Positions 39,265-49,336 are shown, counted from the stretch's first letter. The stretch: DNA of 64,000 nucleotides from Variovorax paradoxus (GCF_018614875.1 NZ_JAGGNW010000010.1:186001-250000); one strand, 5' to 3'. Numbers and translations are program-made. The notes: generated from the letters alone by a model not told the origin.

Positions 39265-39594
39265 ATGACTTCCGAATACAAGACCGAGCAGCCCGACCGC
39301 GCCGAGATCGATGCCCTGAAGGGGCCCGCGGTGGTCGAGTTCGGCACCAACTGGTGCGGCATCTGCAAGGCCGCGCAGCCGAACATCGCCGAGGCCTTTT
39401 CCAGCTACCCCAACATCCGTCGCATCAAGGTCGAAGACGGCAGCGGCCGTCCGCTGGGCCGCTCGTTCAATGTGCGGCTGTGGCCCACGCTGGTGTTCAT
39501 GCGCGACGGCAAGCAAGTCGCGAAGTTGGTGCGGCCCGAAGACAGCCAATCGATTGCAGACGCGCTGGCGCTGATCGACGCACCGGCCGCCTGA
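39265..39594 (+). CDS. thioredoxin family protein
   Basis: 109 residues. FGTNWCGICKAAQPN carries the redox CxxC as C-G-I-C instead of the CGPC of TrxA; RLWPTLVFMRDGKQVAKLVR includes the cis-Pro. Cytoplasmic, no signal peptide. AAGGAG lies about 9 bp upstream, which selects this ATG over the one at 39226. The altered CGIC would change its redox potential; partner unknown. Confidence 0.9.
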   Translation: MTSEYKTEQPDRAEIDALKGPAVVEFGTNWCGICKAAQPNIAEAFSSYPNIRRIKVEDGSGRPLGRSFNVRLWPTLVFMRDGKQVAKLVRPEDSQSIADALALIDAPAA

Positions 39595-39597
39595 CGG

Positions 39598-40626
39598 CTA
39601 CTTTTCCTGCTGCCGGAAGTCGCGCGGTGCCTGCCCGGTCCATTGCAGGAAGGCGCGCGAGAAACTCTTTTCGTTCCTGAAGCCCACCGACAGTGCCACC
39701 TGCTTGATGGGGCGCGTGGTACGGCGCAGCTGGTCCACGGCCATTTCGTGGCGCACTTCGTTCTTCAGCGTCTGCAGTGAAGTGCCTTCTTCGTGCAGCT
39801 GCCGGTGCAGCGTGCGGCTCGACACGTTGAGCAGCGTGGCCAGCGCCTCCGCCGTGGTGGCCTCGCTGGCGCGCGAGCGCAGCAGTTCGCGCACGCGCTG
39901 CCCCAGCAGGCGGTCGCGCCGGTACTGCAGCACCGTGAGCGGCAGTGCCCGCTTGAGCATGGCGCGCAGCGCGCGCTCGTCGCGCTGCAGCGGCAGGGCG
40001 AGGTAGCGCTCGTCGAAGCTGATGCTGGCTTCGGGCGCATCGAAGCGCACGTCGGGCGTGAACATCAGCGAATAGGCGTCGTGGTGCGGTGGCGCTGCAA
40101 AAGGAAAAGTCGCGTCGCGCAGCGAAATGCGCGAATCGATCGCCCAGCAGACATAACCGTGCAGGAAGCGCAGGCTGGTCACCAGGCAGAACTCGCGGAA
40201 CGCCTCGTCCAGCGGGCGGTTCTCGGTGATGCGCAGCGTCGCCACGCCGCCGGATAGCTCCAGCGCCAGCGTGATGTCGTCGGTCAGCAGCCGATGGTGG
40301 CGGCACCAGCGCTTGATGGCCACGCCCAGGTCGGGCGAGGTCAGCGAGGCGCGGCACAGCAGGCCGTAGCTGCCCCAGGGCAGCCGCCGCGAGAACCAGC
40401 CGAGCGCCTCGTCGTCGAGCTCCTGCATGGCGTGGCCCGACAGCGCCTCGAACTGCGCGGCCGTCACCCGTGCGCCCGGCCGCGCCAGTTCGCGCGGCGT
40501 GATCTGTGCCGCTTGCAAGGCCCCCGACGGATCGATGCCGTAGCGCTTGTAGCCCTGGACGACGGCTCTCACGAACGCCATGGGCGTGGCGGCGCGGGCA
40601 GGTCGGAGGAAGGACGGGGACGACAT
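39598..40626 (-). CDS. AraC family transcriptional regulator
   Basis: 342 residues. The N-terminal arabinose-binding-like domain (about 20-220) is followed by an AraC/XylS double HTH: TTAEALATLLNVSSRTLHRQ and MAVDQLRRTTRPIKQVALSV, GFRNEKSFSRAFLQWTGQAP. OruR/ArgR-like type by architecture. It is divergent from isovaleryl-CoA dehydrogenase with only 140 bp between, containing direct repeats, so it probably controls the leucine/isovalerate operon. Confidence 0.92.
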   Translation of the reverse strand: MSSPSFLRPARAATPMAFVRAVVQGYKRYGIDPSGALQAAQITPRELARPGARVTAAQFEALSGHAMQELDDEALGWFSRRLPWGSYGLLCRASLTSPDLGVAIKRWCRHHRLLTDDITLALELSGGVATLRITENRPLDEAFREFCLVTSLRFLHGYVCWAIDSRISLRDATFPFAAPPHHDAYSLMFTPDVRFDAPEASISFDERYLALPLQRDERALRAMLKRALPLTVLQYRRDRLLGQRVRELLRSRASEATTAEALATLLNVSSRTLHRQLHEEGTSLQTLKNEVRHEMAVDQLRRTTRPIKQVALSVGFRNEKSFSRAFLQWTGQAPRDFRQQEK

Positions 40627-40645
40627 GGTCGAGTGGGCTGGACGT

Positions 40646-40704
40646 GGCGTAATTTGCAACCATTGTGGCGCCAATTGCGGCGCGGCCAGGCGTAAGCTGC
40701 ATTA
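40646..40704. promoter_or_regulatory. direct repeats upstream of isovaleryl-CoA dehydrogenase, possible AraC sites
   Basis: GGCGTAATTTGCA (40646-40658) and GGCGTAAGCTGCA (40689-40701) match at 11 of 13 positions and lie 43 bp apart, about four helical turns on the same DNA face. AraC proteins bind such direct repeats. They occupy the divergent interval between the AraC gene and the dehydrogenase gene. Confidence 0.45.
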
Positions 40705-40766
40705 CTTCCAAGCGCCCATCCGCGTGGGACAGCCTGCGCGCCGACCCCTCAGAGGAGACAAGACAT

Positions 40767-41939
40767 ATGCACGATCCCGGCCTGAACTTCGACCTGGGCG
40801 AGGACATCGACTCGCTGCGCAGCGCCATCCAGGACTTTGCCGCGAACGAAATCGCCCCCCGCGCCGCCGACATCGACCGCGACAACCTGTTTCCGCACGA
40901 CCTGTGGCAGAAGCTCGGCGAGCTCGGCCTGCACGGCATGACGGTGAAGGAAGAATTCGGCGGCACCGAGCTGGGCTACCTTGCGCACATCGTGGCGATG
41001 GAGGAAGTCTCGCGCGCCTCGGCGTCGGTGGGCCTTTCGTATGGCGCGCACTCCAACCTGTGCGTGAACCAGATCCACCGCAACGGCAGCGATGCGCAGA
41101 AGAAGAAATACCTGCCCAGGCTGGTGAGCGGCGAGCACGTCGGCGCGCTGGCCATGAGCGAGCCGAACGCCGGCTCCGACGTGGTGAGCATGAAGCTCAA
41201 GGCGGAGAAGAAGAACGGCTACTACGTGCTCAACGGCGGCAAGATGTGGATCACCAACGGCGGCGACGCCGACACGCTGGTGATCTATGCCAAGACCGAA
41301 CCCGAGATGGGTGCGCGCGGCATGACGGCCTTCATCGTGGAAAAGAATTTCAAAGGCTTCTCGGCCGGCACCAAGCTCGACAAGCTCGGCATGCGCGGCT
41401 CCAACACCTACCCGCTGTTCTTCGACAACTGCGAAGTGCCGGAAGAGAACGTGCTGGGCGGCGAAGGCCTGGGCGCCAAGGTGCTGATGAGCGGGCTCGA
41501 CTACGAGCGCGCGGTCTTGTCGGGCGGTCCGCTCGGCATCATGGCCGCGTGCATGGACGCGGTGCTGCCCTTCGTGCACGAGCGCAAGCAGTTCGGCCAG
41601 AGCATCGGCGAGTTCCAGCTGATGCAGGGCAAGCTGGCCGACATGTATTCGACCTGGCAGGCCACGCGCGCCTACGTCTACGCCGTGGGCAAGGCCTGCG
41701 ACCGCAACGACCATGCGCGCACCTTCCGCAAGGATGCTGCGGGCGCGATCCTCTATTCGGCCGAGAAGGCGACGTGGATGGCCGGCGAGGCGATCCAGGC
41801 GCTGGGCGGCGTGGGGTACACGAAGGACTTTCCGGTCGAGCGGCTGTGGCGCGATGCCAAGCTGTACGAGATCGGTGCGGGGACGAGCGAGATTCGCCGC
41901 ATGCTGATCGGTCGCGAGCTGTTCTCGGAAACTGCATAG
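40767..41939 (+). CDS. ivd: isovaleryl-CoA dehydrogenase
   Basis: 390 residues. Oxidises isovaleryl-CoA to 3-methylcrotonyl-CoA, the first committed step after the keto-acid dehydrogenase in leucine breakdown. The catalytic Glu is at the IVD position ([15 protein letters not shown], Glu247), while the usual position reads [10 protein letters not shown], without Glu; this pair is diagnostic of IVD. Other motifs: [17 protein letters not shown] and [28 protein letters not shown] upstream supports this ATG. First gene of the leucine operon. Confidence 0.95.
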   Translation: MHDPGLNFDLGEDIDSLRSAIQDFAANEIAPRAADIDRDNLFPHDLWQKLGELGLHGMTVKEEFGGTELGYLAHIVAMEEVSRASASVGLSYGAHSNLCVNQIHRNGSDAQKKKYLPRLVSGEHVGALAMSEPNAGSDVVSMKLKAEKKNGYYVLNGGKMWITNGGDADTLVIYAKTEPEMGARGMTAFIVEKNFKGFSAGTKLDKLGMRGSNTYPLFFDNCEVPEENVLGGEGLGAKVLMSGLDYERAVLSGGPLGIMAACMDAVLPFVHERKQFGQSIGEFQLMQGKLADMYSTWQATRAYVYAVGKACDRNDHARTFRKDAAGAILYSAEKATWMAGEAIQALGGVGYTKDFPVERLWRDAKLYEIGAGTSEIRRMLIGRELFSETA

Positions 41940-41959
41940 CATGCAGAGCGCTGTCCCCT

Positions 41960-42082
41960 CTTGCTCCCTCTCCCTCTGGGTGAGGGCAGGGGTGAGGGCA
42001 GCAGCGATCGAGTCGAGAGCCGCACCTTATCCAGGGCCGGTCGCCCTCACCCCAACCCTCTCCCCAAGGAAGAGGGAGCAAG
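41960..42082. repeat. REP-like inverted repeat between ivd and the acyl-CoA synthetase gene
   Basis: Left arm 41960-41999 and right arm 42043-42082 are imperfect reverse complements (~40 bp each), rich in CCCTCTCCC / GGGTGAGGG. The word GCCCTCACCCCAACCCTCTC (42043-42062) recurs exactly at 63941-63960 in the uvrA frame. A related, more diverged pair is at 52531-52638. Likely a mobile intergenic repeat tolerated in the operon. Confidence 0.8.
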
Positions 42083-42098
42083 ACCAGGAGACAAGACG

Positions 42099-43766
42099 AT
42101 GCCACTGACGCAAAGCATGGCCCAAGGCGCCACCGACGTCCCCCTCATCGAGCAAACCATCGGCGACTTCTTCGACGACATGGTCGCGAGTCAGCCCGAC
42201 CGCGAGGCGCTCGTCAGCCGCCACGAAGGCCAGCGCTTCACCTACCGGGAGCTGCAGACCGCATCGAACCGCCTTGCGAGCGCATTGCTGAACCTCGGCC
42301 TCGTGCCCGGCGACCGCGTCGGCATCTGGTCGCACAACAACGTTGCGTGGGTGCTGATGCAGATCGCTACCGCCAAGGTCGGCCTGATCCTCGTCAACAT
42401 CAACCCCGCCTATCGCACCGCGGAGCTCGAATACGCGCTCAACAAGGTCGGCTGCAAGGCGCTGGTGACGATGGCGCAGTTCAAGACCAGCGACTACCTC
42501 GGCATGCTGCGCGAGCTGGGGCCGAAGCGGCTGCCGCAGTTGCTTCACACCTTCTGGATCGACAAGGCCGGCCAGGGCGCGGAGCAGCCCGGCATGCAGC
42601 GCTTCTCGCAACTGCTCGCAAGCGGCGATGCGGCCGACCCGCGCGTGGCGCAGATGCAGAAGACGCTGAAGGCCACCGACCCGATCAACATCCAGTTCAC
42701 CAGCGGCACCACGGGCTTCCCCAAGGGCGCGACGCTCACGCACCGCAACATCCTCAACAACGGCTTCTTCATCGGCGAATGCATGAAGCTCTCGCCGACG
42801 GACAAGCTGTGCATCCCGGTGCCGCTGTACCACTGCTTCGGCATGGTGCTCGGCAATCTGGCCTGCCTCACGCACGGCTCGGCCATCGTGTATCCGAACG
42901 ACGGCTTCGATCCGCTCACCGTCCTGGAGACTGTGCAGGCCGAGAAGTGCACCGCGCTGCATGGCGTGCCGACGATGTTCATCGCCGAGCTCGACCATCC
43001 GCGCTTCAAGGAGTTCGACTTGTCGACCCTGCGCACCGGCATCATGGCCGGCTCGCCGTGCCCCATCGAGGTGATGAAGCGCGTGGTCAGCGAAATGCAC
43101 CTGAGCGAAATCACCATCGCCTACGGCATGACAGAGACCAGCCCCGTGAGCTGCCAGAGCAGCACCGACACGCCGCTGGACAAGCGCGTGTCCACCGTGG
43201 GCACGGTGCAGCCGCACATCGAGGTGAAGATCATCGACCCGGAAACCGGCGCGGTCATGCCGCCCGGCCAGTCGGGCGAGCTTTGCACCCGCGGCTACTC
43301 GGTGATGCACGGCTACTGGGACGACGAGCCCAAGACGCGCGAGGCCATCGACGCCGAGCACTGGATGCACACCGGCGACCTCGCCACCATGGACGCCGAG
43401 GGCTACGTCAACATCGTGGGCCGCATCAAGGACATGGTGATCCGCGGCGGCGAGAACATCTATCCGCGCGAGATCGAGGAGTTCCTGTACCGCCACCCGA
43501 AGGTGCAGGACGTGCAGGTCGTCGGCCTGCCCGACAGGAAGTACGGCGAGGAGCTGTGCGCCTGGATCATCGTCAAGCCCGGCCAGGGCGCGACCGAAGA
43601 TGAGATCCGCGGTTTCTGCAAAGGGCAGATCGCGCACTACAAGGTGCCGAAGTACATCCGCTTCGTCACCGAGTTCCCGATGACCGTGACCGGCAAGATC
43701 CAGAAATTCAAGATCCGCGATGCCATGACCGAGCAACTCGGTCTTCAGCAAGAAAAGACAGCATGA
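42099..43766 (+). CDS. acyl-CoA synthetase (AMP-binding)
   Basis: 555 residues. Activates a carboxylic acid to its CoA thioester. A3/P-loop [19 protein letters not shown]5 [11 protein letters not shown]7 [14 protein letters not shown]8 [20 protein letters not shown] and A10 Lys in [10 protein letters not shown] are all intact. In this operon it may activate isovalerate or a similar branched short-chain acid, linking uptake of free acids to IVD. Overlaps the next gene by 4 bp (ATGA), 16 bp after a REP-like repeat. Confidence 0.93.
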   Translation: MPLTQSMAQGATDVPLIEQTIGDFFDDMVASQPDREALVSRHEGQRFTYRELQTASNRLASALLNLGLVPGDRVGIWSHNNVAWVLMQIATAKVGLILVNINPAYRTAELEYALNKVGCKALVTMAQFKTSDYLGMLRELGPKRLPQLLHTFWIDKAGQGAEQPGMQRFSQLLASGDAADPRVAQMQKTLKATDPINIQFTSGTTGFPKGATLTHRNILNNGFFIGECMKLSPTDKLCIPVPLYHCFGMVLGNLACLTHGSAIVYPNDGFDPLTVLETVQAEKCTALHGVPTMFIAELDHPRFKEFDLSTLRTGIMAGSPCPIEVMKRVVSEMHLSEITIAYGMTETSPVSCQSSTDTPLDKRVSTVGTVQPHIEVKIIDPETGAVMPPGQSGELCTRGYSVMHGYWDDEPKTREAIDAEHWMHTGDLATMDAEGYVNIVGRIKDMVIRGGENIYPREIEEFLYRHPKVQDVQVVGLPDRKYGEELCAWIIVKPGQGATEDEIRGFCKGQIAHYKVPKYIRFVTEFPMTVTGKIQKFKIRDAMTEQLGLQQEKTA

Positions 43767-45388
43767 GCAAAATCGAAACCAAACTCAATGCCCGCTCTGC
43801 GGACTTCCAGGCCAATGCGGCTGCGATGCGGGTGCTGGTCGACGACCTGCGAGCGCAGTTCGCCAAGGTGGAGCAAGGCGGCGGCGAGGCCGCGCGCGCC
43901 AAGCACACCGCGCGCGGCAAGCTGCTGCCGCGCGATCGCGTGGCCGAGCTGCTCGACCCGGGCACGCCGTTCCTGGAGATCGCGCCGCTGGCCGCGCATG
44001 CGATGTACCTCGACGCCAAGGGAGCCGAGTCGGCACCCGGCGCTGGCCTCATCGCCGGCATCGGCCGCGTCAACGGCGTGGACTGCATGATCGTCTGCAA
44101 CGACGCGACGGTGAAGGGCGGCACCTATTACCCGTTGACCGTCAAGAAGCACCTGCGCGCGCAGGAGATCGCCGAGCAGAATCGCCTGCCATGCATCTAC
44201 CTCGTCGACTCGGGCGGCGCCAACCTGCCGAACCAGGACGAGGTGTTCCCCGACCGCGACCACTTCGGCCGCATCTTCTACAACCAGGCCAACATGAGCG
44301 CGCAGGGCATTGCGCAGATCGCGGTGGTCATGGGCTCGTGCACGGCGGGCGGCGCCTACGTGCCGGCGATGAGCGACGAGTCGATCATCGTGAAGAACCA
44401 GGGCACCATCTTCCTGGGCGGCCCGCCGCTCGTGAAGGCTGCGACGGGCGAGGTCGTCACGGCCGAAGACCTGGGCGGCGGCGACGTGCACACACGGCTG
44501 TCGGGCGTGGTCGACCACCTGGCGCAGAACGACCTGCATGCGCTGGCGCTCGCGCGTTCGGCGGTGGCCAACCTCAACGCGAAGGCGGCGGCAGACGCTC
44601 CGGCGAAGGCCGAGGTGCGCGCGCCCGCATTCCCGCGCGAAGAGCTCTACGGCGTGATCCCCACCGACACGCGCAAGCCTTTCGACGTGCGCGAGATCAT
44701 CGCGCGCATCGTCGACGGCAGCGAGTTCCACGAGTTCAAGGCCCGCTTCGGCGCCACGCTGGTCTGCGGCTTTGCCGAGATCGAGGGCATGCCGGTGGGC
44801 ATCATTGCCAACAACGGCATCCTGTTCAGCGAGTCGGCGCAGAAGGGCGCGCACTTCATCGAGCTGTGCTGCCATCGCAAGATCCCGCTGGTGTTCCTGC
44901 AGAACATCACCGGCTTCATGGTGGGCCGCAAGTACGAGAACGAAGGCATTGCGCGCCACGGCGCCAAGATGGTCACGGCCGTGGCCACCGCCAACGTGCC
45001 CAAGTTCACCGTCATCATCGGTGGCAGCTTCGGCGCCGGCAACTACGGCATGTGCGGCCGCGCGTACAGCCCGCGCTTTCTCTGGATGTGGCCCAACGCG
45101 CGCATCAGCGTGATGGGCGGCGAGCAGGCCGCGAGCGTGCTGGCCACGGTGAAGCGCGACGGCATCGAGCAGAAGGGCGGCAGCTGGAGCAAGGAAGAGG
45201 AAGAGGCCTTCAAGGCCCCCATCCGCCAGCAGTACGAAGACCAGGGCCATCCCTACTACGCGACCGCGCGGCTGTGGGACGACGGCATCATCGATCCGGC
45301 GGATACCCGTCGGGTGCTCGCCTTGGGTCTGGCCGCTGCGCGCAACGCGCCGATTCCCGAGCCGAAGTTCGGCATTTTCCGGATGTGA
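43763..45388 (+). CDS. liuB: 3-methylcrotonyl-CoA carboxylase beta subunit (carboxyltransferase)
   Basis: 541 residues, acyl-CoA carboxyltransferase. [20 protein letters not shown] and [20 protein letters not shown] match MCC beta more than propionyl-CoA carboxylase. The C-terminal domain has [20 protein letters not shown] and [20 protein letters not shown]. Transfers carboxyl from biotin to 3-methylcrotonyl-CoA, forming 3-methylglutaconyl-CoA. Its partner alpha subunit is two genes downstream. Also called mccB. Confidence 0.95.
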   Translation: MSKIETKLNARSADFQANAAAMRVLVDDLRAQFAKVEQGGGEAARAKHTARGKLLPRDRVAELLDPGTPFLEIAPLAAHAMYLDAKGAESAPGAGLIAGIGRVNGVDCMIVCNDATVKGGTYYPLTVKKHLRAQEIAEQNRLPCIYLVDSGGANLPNQDEVFPDRDHFGRIFYNQANMSAQGIAQIAVVMGSCTAGGAYVPAMSDESIIVKNQGTIFLGGPPLVKAATGEVVTAEDLGGGDVHTRLSGVVDHLAQNDLHALALARSAVANLNAKAAADAPAKAEVRAPAFPREELYGVIPTDTRKPFDVREIIARIVDGSEFHEFKARFGATLVCGFAEIEGMPVGIIANNGILFSESAQKGAHFIELCCHRKIPLVFLQNITGFMVGRKYENEGIARHGAKMVTAVATANVPKFTVIIGGSFGAGNYGMCGRAYSPRFLWMWPNARISVMGGEQAASVLATVKRDGIEQKGGSWSKEEEEAFKAPIRQQYEDQGHPYYATARLWDDGIIDPADTRRVLALGLAAARNAPIPEPKFGIFRM

Positions 45389-45398
45389 GGTCCCGCGC

Positions 45399-46190
45399 AT
45401 GAGCACTTTCTCCAAACTGAAGCTCTCGATCGAAGGCGCCGTCGCGCGCATCTGGCTCGACCAGCCCGACGCCCGCAATGCCTTCGACGACGTCGTCATC
45501 GCCGAGCTGACGCAGGCCTTCACCGAAGCCGGCGCCGCGCCGCAGGTGAAAGCCATCGTGCTCGGCGCCAACGGCCCCGCCTTCTGCGCGGGCGCCAACC
45601 TCCACTGGATGCGCCGCATGGCCGGCTACACGCGCGACGAGAACATCGCCGATGCGGGCAAGCTGGCAGAGATGCTGCGCACCATCGCCGAATGCCCCAA
45701 GCCCACCATCGCGCGCGTGCAGGGCGACGTGTACGCGGGCGGCACGGGCCTGGTCGCGGCCTGCGACATGGCGGTGAGCGTGGACACGGCGTGGTATTGC
45801 CTGAGCGAAGTCAAGATCGGCCTCGTGCCCGCCACCATCAGCCCGTACGTGCTGCGCGCCATGGGCACGCGCGCCTCGCAGCGCTACTTCCTCACGGCCG
45901 AGCGCTTCACGGCCGCCGAGGCGCACCGCATCGGCTTCGTGCACGAGGTGGTCGCTGCCGACGCGCTCGATGCCAAGGTCGACGAACTCGTGAAGGCGCT
46001 CACCGGCGCCAGCCCTGCCGCGGTGCGTGCCTGCAAGCAGCTGATCGCCGACGTGGACGGCCGCGAGATCGGCGATGCGCTGATCGCGAAGACGGTCGAA
46101 GGCATCGCGGACATTCGCGCCAGCGATGAAGGCCGCGAAGGCGTCCAGGCGTTTCTGCAGAAACGCAAGCCGTCCTGGCTGGGCCACTGA
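45399..46190 (+). CDS. liuC: enoyl-CoA hydratase family, probable methylglutaconyl-CoA hydratase
   Basis: 263 residues, crotonase fold. FCAGANLHWMRRMAGYTRDE is the AUH/LiuC-like active-site strand (oxyanion hole, GAxLxWM). YAGGTGLVAACDMAV and SEVKIGLVPATISPYVLRAM complete the pocket. Hydrates 3-methylglutaconyl-CoA to HMG-CoA. Position between the MCC subunit genes supports this reading. Confidence 0.9.
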   Translation: MSTFSKLKLSIEGAVARIWLDQPDARNAFDDVVIAELTQAFTEAGAAPQVKAIVLGANGPAFCAGANLHWMRRMAGYTRDENIADAGKLAEMLRTIAECPKPTIARVQGDVYAGGTGLVAACDMAVSVDTAWYCLSEVKIGLVPATISPYVLRAMGTRASQRYFLTAERFTAAEAHRIGFVHEVVAADALDAKVDELVKALTGASPAAVRACKQLIADVDGREIGDALIAKTVEGIADIRASDEGREGVQAFLQKRKPSWLGH

Positions 46191-46199
46191 GCGCACGCG

Positions 46200-46871
46200 A
46201 TGAATGCGCTCGACATGCCCCAACTGCTCGCCCTGGCCGCGGCCATCGGCTGGGCCAGCGGTGTGCGGCTGTACCTGGTCGTGCTGCTGACGGGGCTGGC
46301 CGGCTACTTCGGCTGGGTGCCGCTGCCCAGCGGCTTGCAGCTGCTCGCGCATCCGGTCGTCATCGCGGCCAGCGGCTTCATGGTGTTCATGGAGTTCTTC
46401 GCCGACAAGATCCCTGGCCTCGATTCGCTGTGGGACGTGGTGCACACCGCCATCCGCATTCCCGCCGGCGCGGCGCTCGCGGCCAGCGTGTTCGGCGCCG
46501 ACCATGGCGTGATGACCATCGTCGCGGCGCTGCTCGGCGGCGGCTTCGCGGCCACCGCGCACGCGGCCAAGGCCACGACGCGCGCAGCCATCAACACCTC
46601 GCCCGAGCCGTTTTCCAACGTGGGCGCATCGCTGGTGGAAGACAGCATGGTGCCTGCGGGCTTGTGGCTCGCGGTGGCGCACCCACTGGTCTTCCTGGTG
46701 CTGTTCGTCTTCGTGCTGGTGCTCAGCGTGTGGCTCATCCGCAAGAGCTGGCGCTTTCTCAAGGCGCTGTTCGGCCGCGTGGCCCGCATCTTCAGCGGCC
46801 GCCCCGATCCGGGCGTCACGCCTGCGTTTCAACTGAAAAAGAATCCTCCGGGAGACACTCCGAATGTTTAA
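46200..46871 (+). CDS. DUF4126 domain membrane protein
   Basis: 223 residues. About four or five hydrophobic segments: LLALAAAIGWASGVRLYLVV, LLTGLAGYFGWVPL, MTIVAALLGGGFAATAHAAK and LVFLVLFVFVLVLSVWLI. DUF4126 proteins are uncharacterised integral membrane proteins. This gene is wedged between liuC and the MCC alpha gene and overlaps the latter by 8 bp, so it is translated with the leucine enzymes. It could aid acyl or organic acid transport, but nothing in the sequence shows it. Confidence 0.85.
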   Translation: MNALDMPQLLALAAAIGWASGVRLYLVVLLTGLAGYFGWVPLPSGLQLLAHPVVIAASGFMVFMEFFADKIPGLDSLWDVVHTAIRIPAGAALAASVFGADHGVMTIVAALLGGGFAATAHAAKATTRAAINTSPEPFSNVGASLVEDSMVPAGLWLAVAHPLVFLVLFVFVLVLSVWLIRKSWRFLKALFGRVARIFSGRPDPGVTPAFQLKKNPPGDTPNV

Positions 46872-48909
46872 AAAGATCCTCATCGCCAATCGCGGTGAAA
46901 TCGCTTGCCGGGTCGCCGCAACGGCCCGCCGCATGGCCATTCGCACGGTTGCCGTGTACTCCGATGCCGACGCGCATGCCAACCACGTGCGCGCCTGCGA
47001 CGAGTCGGTGCACCTCGGCGGCAGTGCGCCCAAGGACAGCTATCTGCGCTGGGAAAAGATCCTCGAGGCCGCCAAGGCCACGGGCGCCGAAGCCGTGCAC
47101 CCGGGCTACGGCTTCCTCAGCGAGAACGAGGAGTTCGCGCAGGCCTGTGCCGACGCGGGCCTCGTGTTCATTGGCCCGCCGCCTTCGGCCATCAAGGCCA
47201 TGGGCCTCAAGGCCGAATCGAAGCAGCTGATGGAAAAGGCCGGCGTGCCGCTGGTGCCCGGCTATCACGGCCATGACCAGAACCCGCAGCTGCTGCAGCG
47301 CGAGGCCGACCGCATCGGCTACCCGGTGCTCATCAAGGCCAGCGCCGGCGGCGGAGGCAAGGGCATGCGCGCGGTCGACAAGGCGGAAGACTTCGCCGCC
47401 GCGCTCGCCTCGTGCCAGCGCGAGGCCATCAACAGCTTCGGCGACGATGCGGTGCTGATCGAGAAATACGTGCAGCGCCCGCGCCACATCGAGATCCAGG
47501 TGTTCGGCGACACGCACGGCAACTACGTGTACCTGTTCGAGCGCGACTGTTCTGTGCAGCGCCGGCACCAGAAGGTGCTCGAGGAAGCGCCCGCGCCCGG
47601 CATGACCGAGGCGATGCGCCAGCAGATGGGCGAGGCCGCCGTGGCCGCGGCGCGCGCCGTGAACTATGTGGGCGCGGGCACGGTGGAGTTCATCGTGGAG
47701 CAGCGCGAGGCTCGCGCCACGCCGGGCCGCCCCAGGCCAGCGGACGGCGAATCCGTCGAGATGAATTTTTTCTTCATGGAGATGAACACGCGCTTGCAGG
47801 TGGAGCATCCAGTGACCGAAGCCATCACCGGGCTCGACCTGGTGGAGTGGCAGCTGCGCGTGGCCTCGGGCGAGACGCTGCCCGCGAAGCAGCAGGATCT
47901 GCAGATCAACGGCCACGCCATCGAGGCGCGCATTTGCGCCGAGAACCCCGACAACAACTTCTTGCCGGCCACGGGCACGCTGCGCGTGTATCGCAAGCCT
48001 GCTGCCACGGTGTTTCAGCGCAGCCGCGTGCGCATCGATGACGGCGTGCGCGAAGGCGGCGAGATCTCGCCCTTCTACGACTCGATGATCGCCAAGCTCA
48101 TCGTTCATGGCAGCACGCGCGCCGAGGCGCTGGCGCGGCTCGACGCGGCGCTGGCGCAGGTGCAGATCGTGGGCGTGTCGACCAACGTGCAGTTCCTGCG
48201 CGGCATCCTCGCGACCGAATCGTTCTCGAAGGCCGACCTCGACACCGCGCTGATCGAGCGCGAGCGCGCCGTGCTGTTCGACCGCGAGCCGCTGGGCCTG
48301 CCGCTGGCCGCGGCCGCCGCGATCACGCGCACGCTGATCACCGAGTGGCCGGCCGGCGTGCCCGATCCGTTCGAGCGGCGCGACGGCTGGCGCTCGCACG
48401 GCGAATACCGGCGCCACTTCGACTTCGAATTCCGCGGCGCCGAGCAGACGGCGCTGCTGACCTACAGGCGTGACGGCAGCCTGTGGCTGGAAGCCGGCGG
48501 CACCGAAGGCCCGCTGGTCATCGGTCAGTTTCCGACCGGTGAATTCGAGGTCGAGTTCGCCGGCACGCGCCAGACGCTCGACGTGCACGTCGACGGCGCC
48601 ACCGCCCACGTGTTCGCCTCGAAGGGTGCGACGAAGATCACAGCGATCGACCGCCTCGCGCATGCGGGCGACACCCATGCCGAAGGCGGCCGCCTCACCG
48701 CGCCGATGCCAGGCAAGGTCGTTTCCTTCGCGGTCAAGGCCGGCGACAAGGTCAGCCGCGGCCAGCCGCTGGCGGTGATGGAGGCCATGAAGATGGAGCA
48801 CACCATTGCCGCACCGGCCGACGGCACGGTGGAAGAACTGATGTTCTCGCCGGGCGAGCAGGTGGCCGAAGGCGACGAACTGCTGCGGATGGCTGCGGTT
48901 GCGGCTTAG
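46864..48909 (+). CDS. liuD: 3-methylcrotonyl-CoA carboxylase alpha subunit (biotin-containing)
   Basis: 681 residues. ATP-grasp biotin carboxylase (FKKILIANRGEIACRVAATA, GGGGKGM, EMNTRLQVEHPVTEAITGLD), then BCCP domain with biotinyl-Lys643 in MEAMKMEHTIAAPADGTVEE. Charges biotin with bicarbonate for the liuB product. Odd: residues about 281-299 are a ~19-residue Arg/Pro/Ala-rich stretch (start REARATPGRPRPADG) between VEFIVEQ and NFFFMEMNTRL, where homologues normally have only 4-8. Frame is intact throughout. Ends 3 bp before the convergent EthD gene. Confidence 0.93.
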   Translation: MFKKILIANRGEIACRVAATARRMAIRTVAVYSDADAHANHVRACDESVHLGGSAPKDSYLRWEKILEAAKATGAEAVHPGYGFLSENEEFAQACADAGLVFIGPPPSAIKAMGLKAESKQLMEKAGVPLVPGYHGHDQNPQLLQREADRIGYPVLIKASAGGGGKGMRAVDKAEDFAAALASCQREAINSFGDDAVLIEKYVQRPRHIEIQVFGDTHGNYVYLFERDCSVQRRHQKVLEEAPAPGMTEAMRQQMGEAAVAAARAVNYVGAGTVEFIVEQREARATPGRPRPADGESVEMNFFFMEMNTRLQVEHPVTEAITGLDLVEWQLRVASGETLPAKQQDLQINGHAIEARICAENPDNNFLPATGTLRVYRKPAATVFQRSRVRIDDGVREGGEISPFYDSMIAKLIVHGSTRAEALARLDAALAQVQIVGVSTNVQFLRGILATESFSKADLDTALIERERAVLFDREPLGLPLAAAAAITRTLITEWPAGVPDPFERRDGWRSHGEYRRHFDFEFRGAEQTALLTYRRDGSLWLEAGGTEGPLVIGQFPTGEFEVEFAGTRQTLDVHVDGATAHVFASKGATKITAIDRLAHAGDTHAEGGRLTAPMPGKVVSFAVKAGDKVSRGQPLAVMEAMKMEHTIAAPADGTVEELMFSPGEQVAEGDELLRMAAVAA

Positions 48910-48912
48910 GCC

Positions 48913-49227
48913 CTAACCGATCACCACTTCGCTGATCTGCATGACGGGCGCGATGTCGGTGTAGTTCCTGATGTCGCCCAGGATCTCCTTGGCATGCGGG
49001 CCGAACGCCGCCTGGAACGCCTCGGCCGAGTCGCAGAACACGTGGCACATGCCGACGTAGGTCGGCGGGGTGCCGGGCGCGCCGCCGGCCAGTCCCTTGT
49101 CGATGGTGTACGACTTGCAGGCATCGCCCATGCGGGCCTTCAACAGCGGCATGTGCTTGTCGCGGTAGTAGGCGTGGTCGAACCGTGCGCCTTCGGTGTA
49201 GGGGTACATCACGCTGACTTTGATCAT
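48913..49227 (-). CDS. EthD family reductase-like protein
   Basis: 104 residues. MIKVSVMYPYTEGARFDHAY begins a dimeric alpha-beta barrel; the Asp/Tyr/His-rich YYRDKHMPLLKARMGD is the EthD motif. Small proteins of this family are named after the ETBE-degrading ethD of unknown function. GGAGAG lies 7 bp before the start. Single minus-strand gene between the liu genes and the GhrA gene; likely an independent transcript. Confidence 0.85.
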   Translation of the reverse strand: MIKVSVMYPYTEGARFDHAYYRDKHMPLLKARMGDACKSYTIDKGLAGGAPGTPPTYVGMCHVFCDSAEAFQAAFGPHAKEILGDIRNYTDIAPVMQISEVVIG

Positions 49228-49336
49228 GCTTCGCTCTCCGGGTGTGTCGAGGTCTTCGATGGCCGCACGAGCATAGAAGAAGGGACACGCAGGGACAAGC
49301 CGCCGATCGGCCGGGGCCCCTAATAAGATTCGATGC

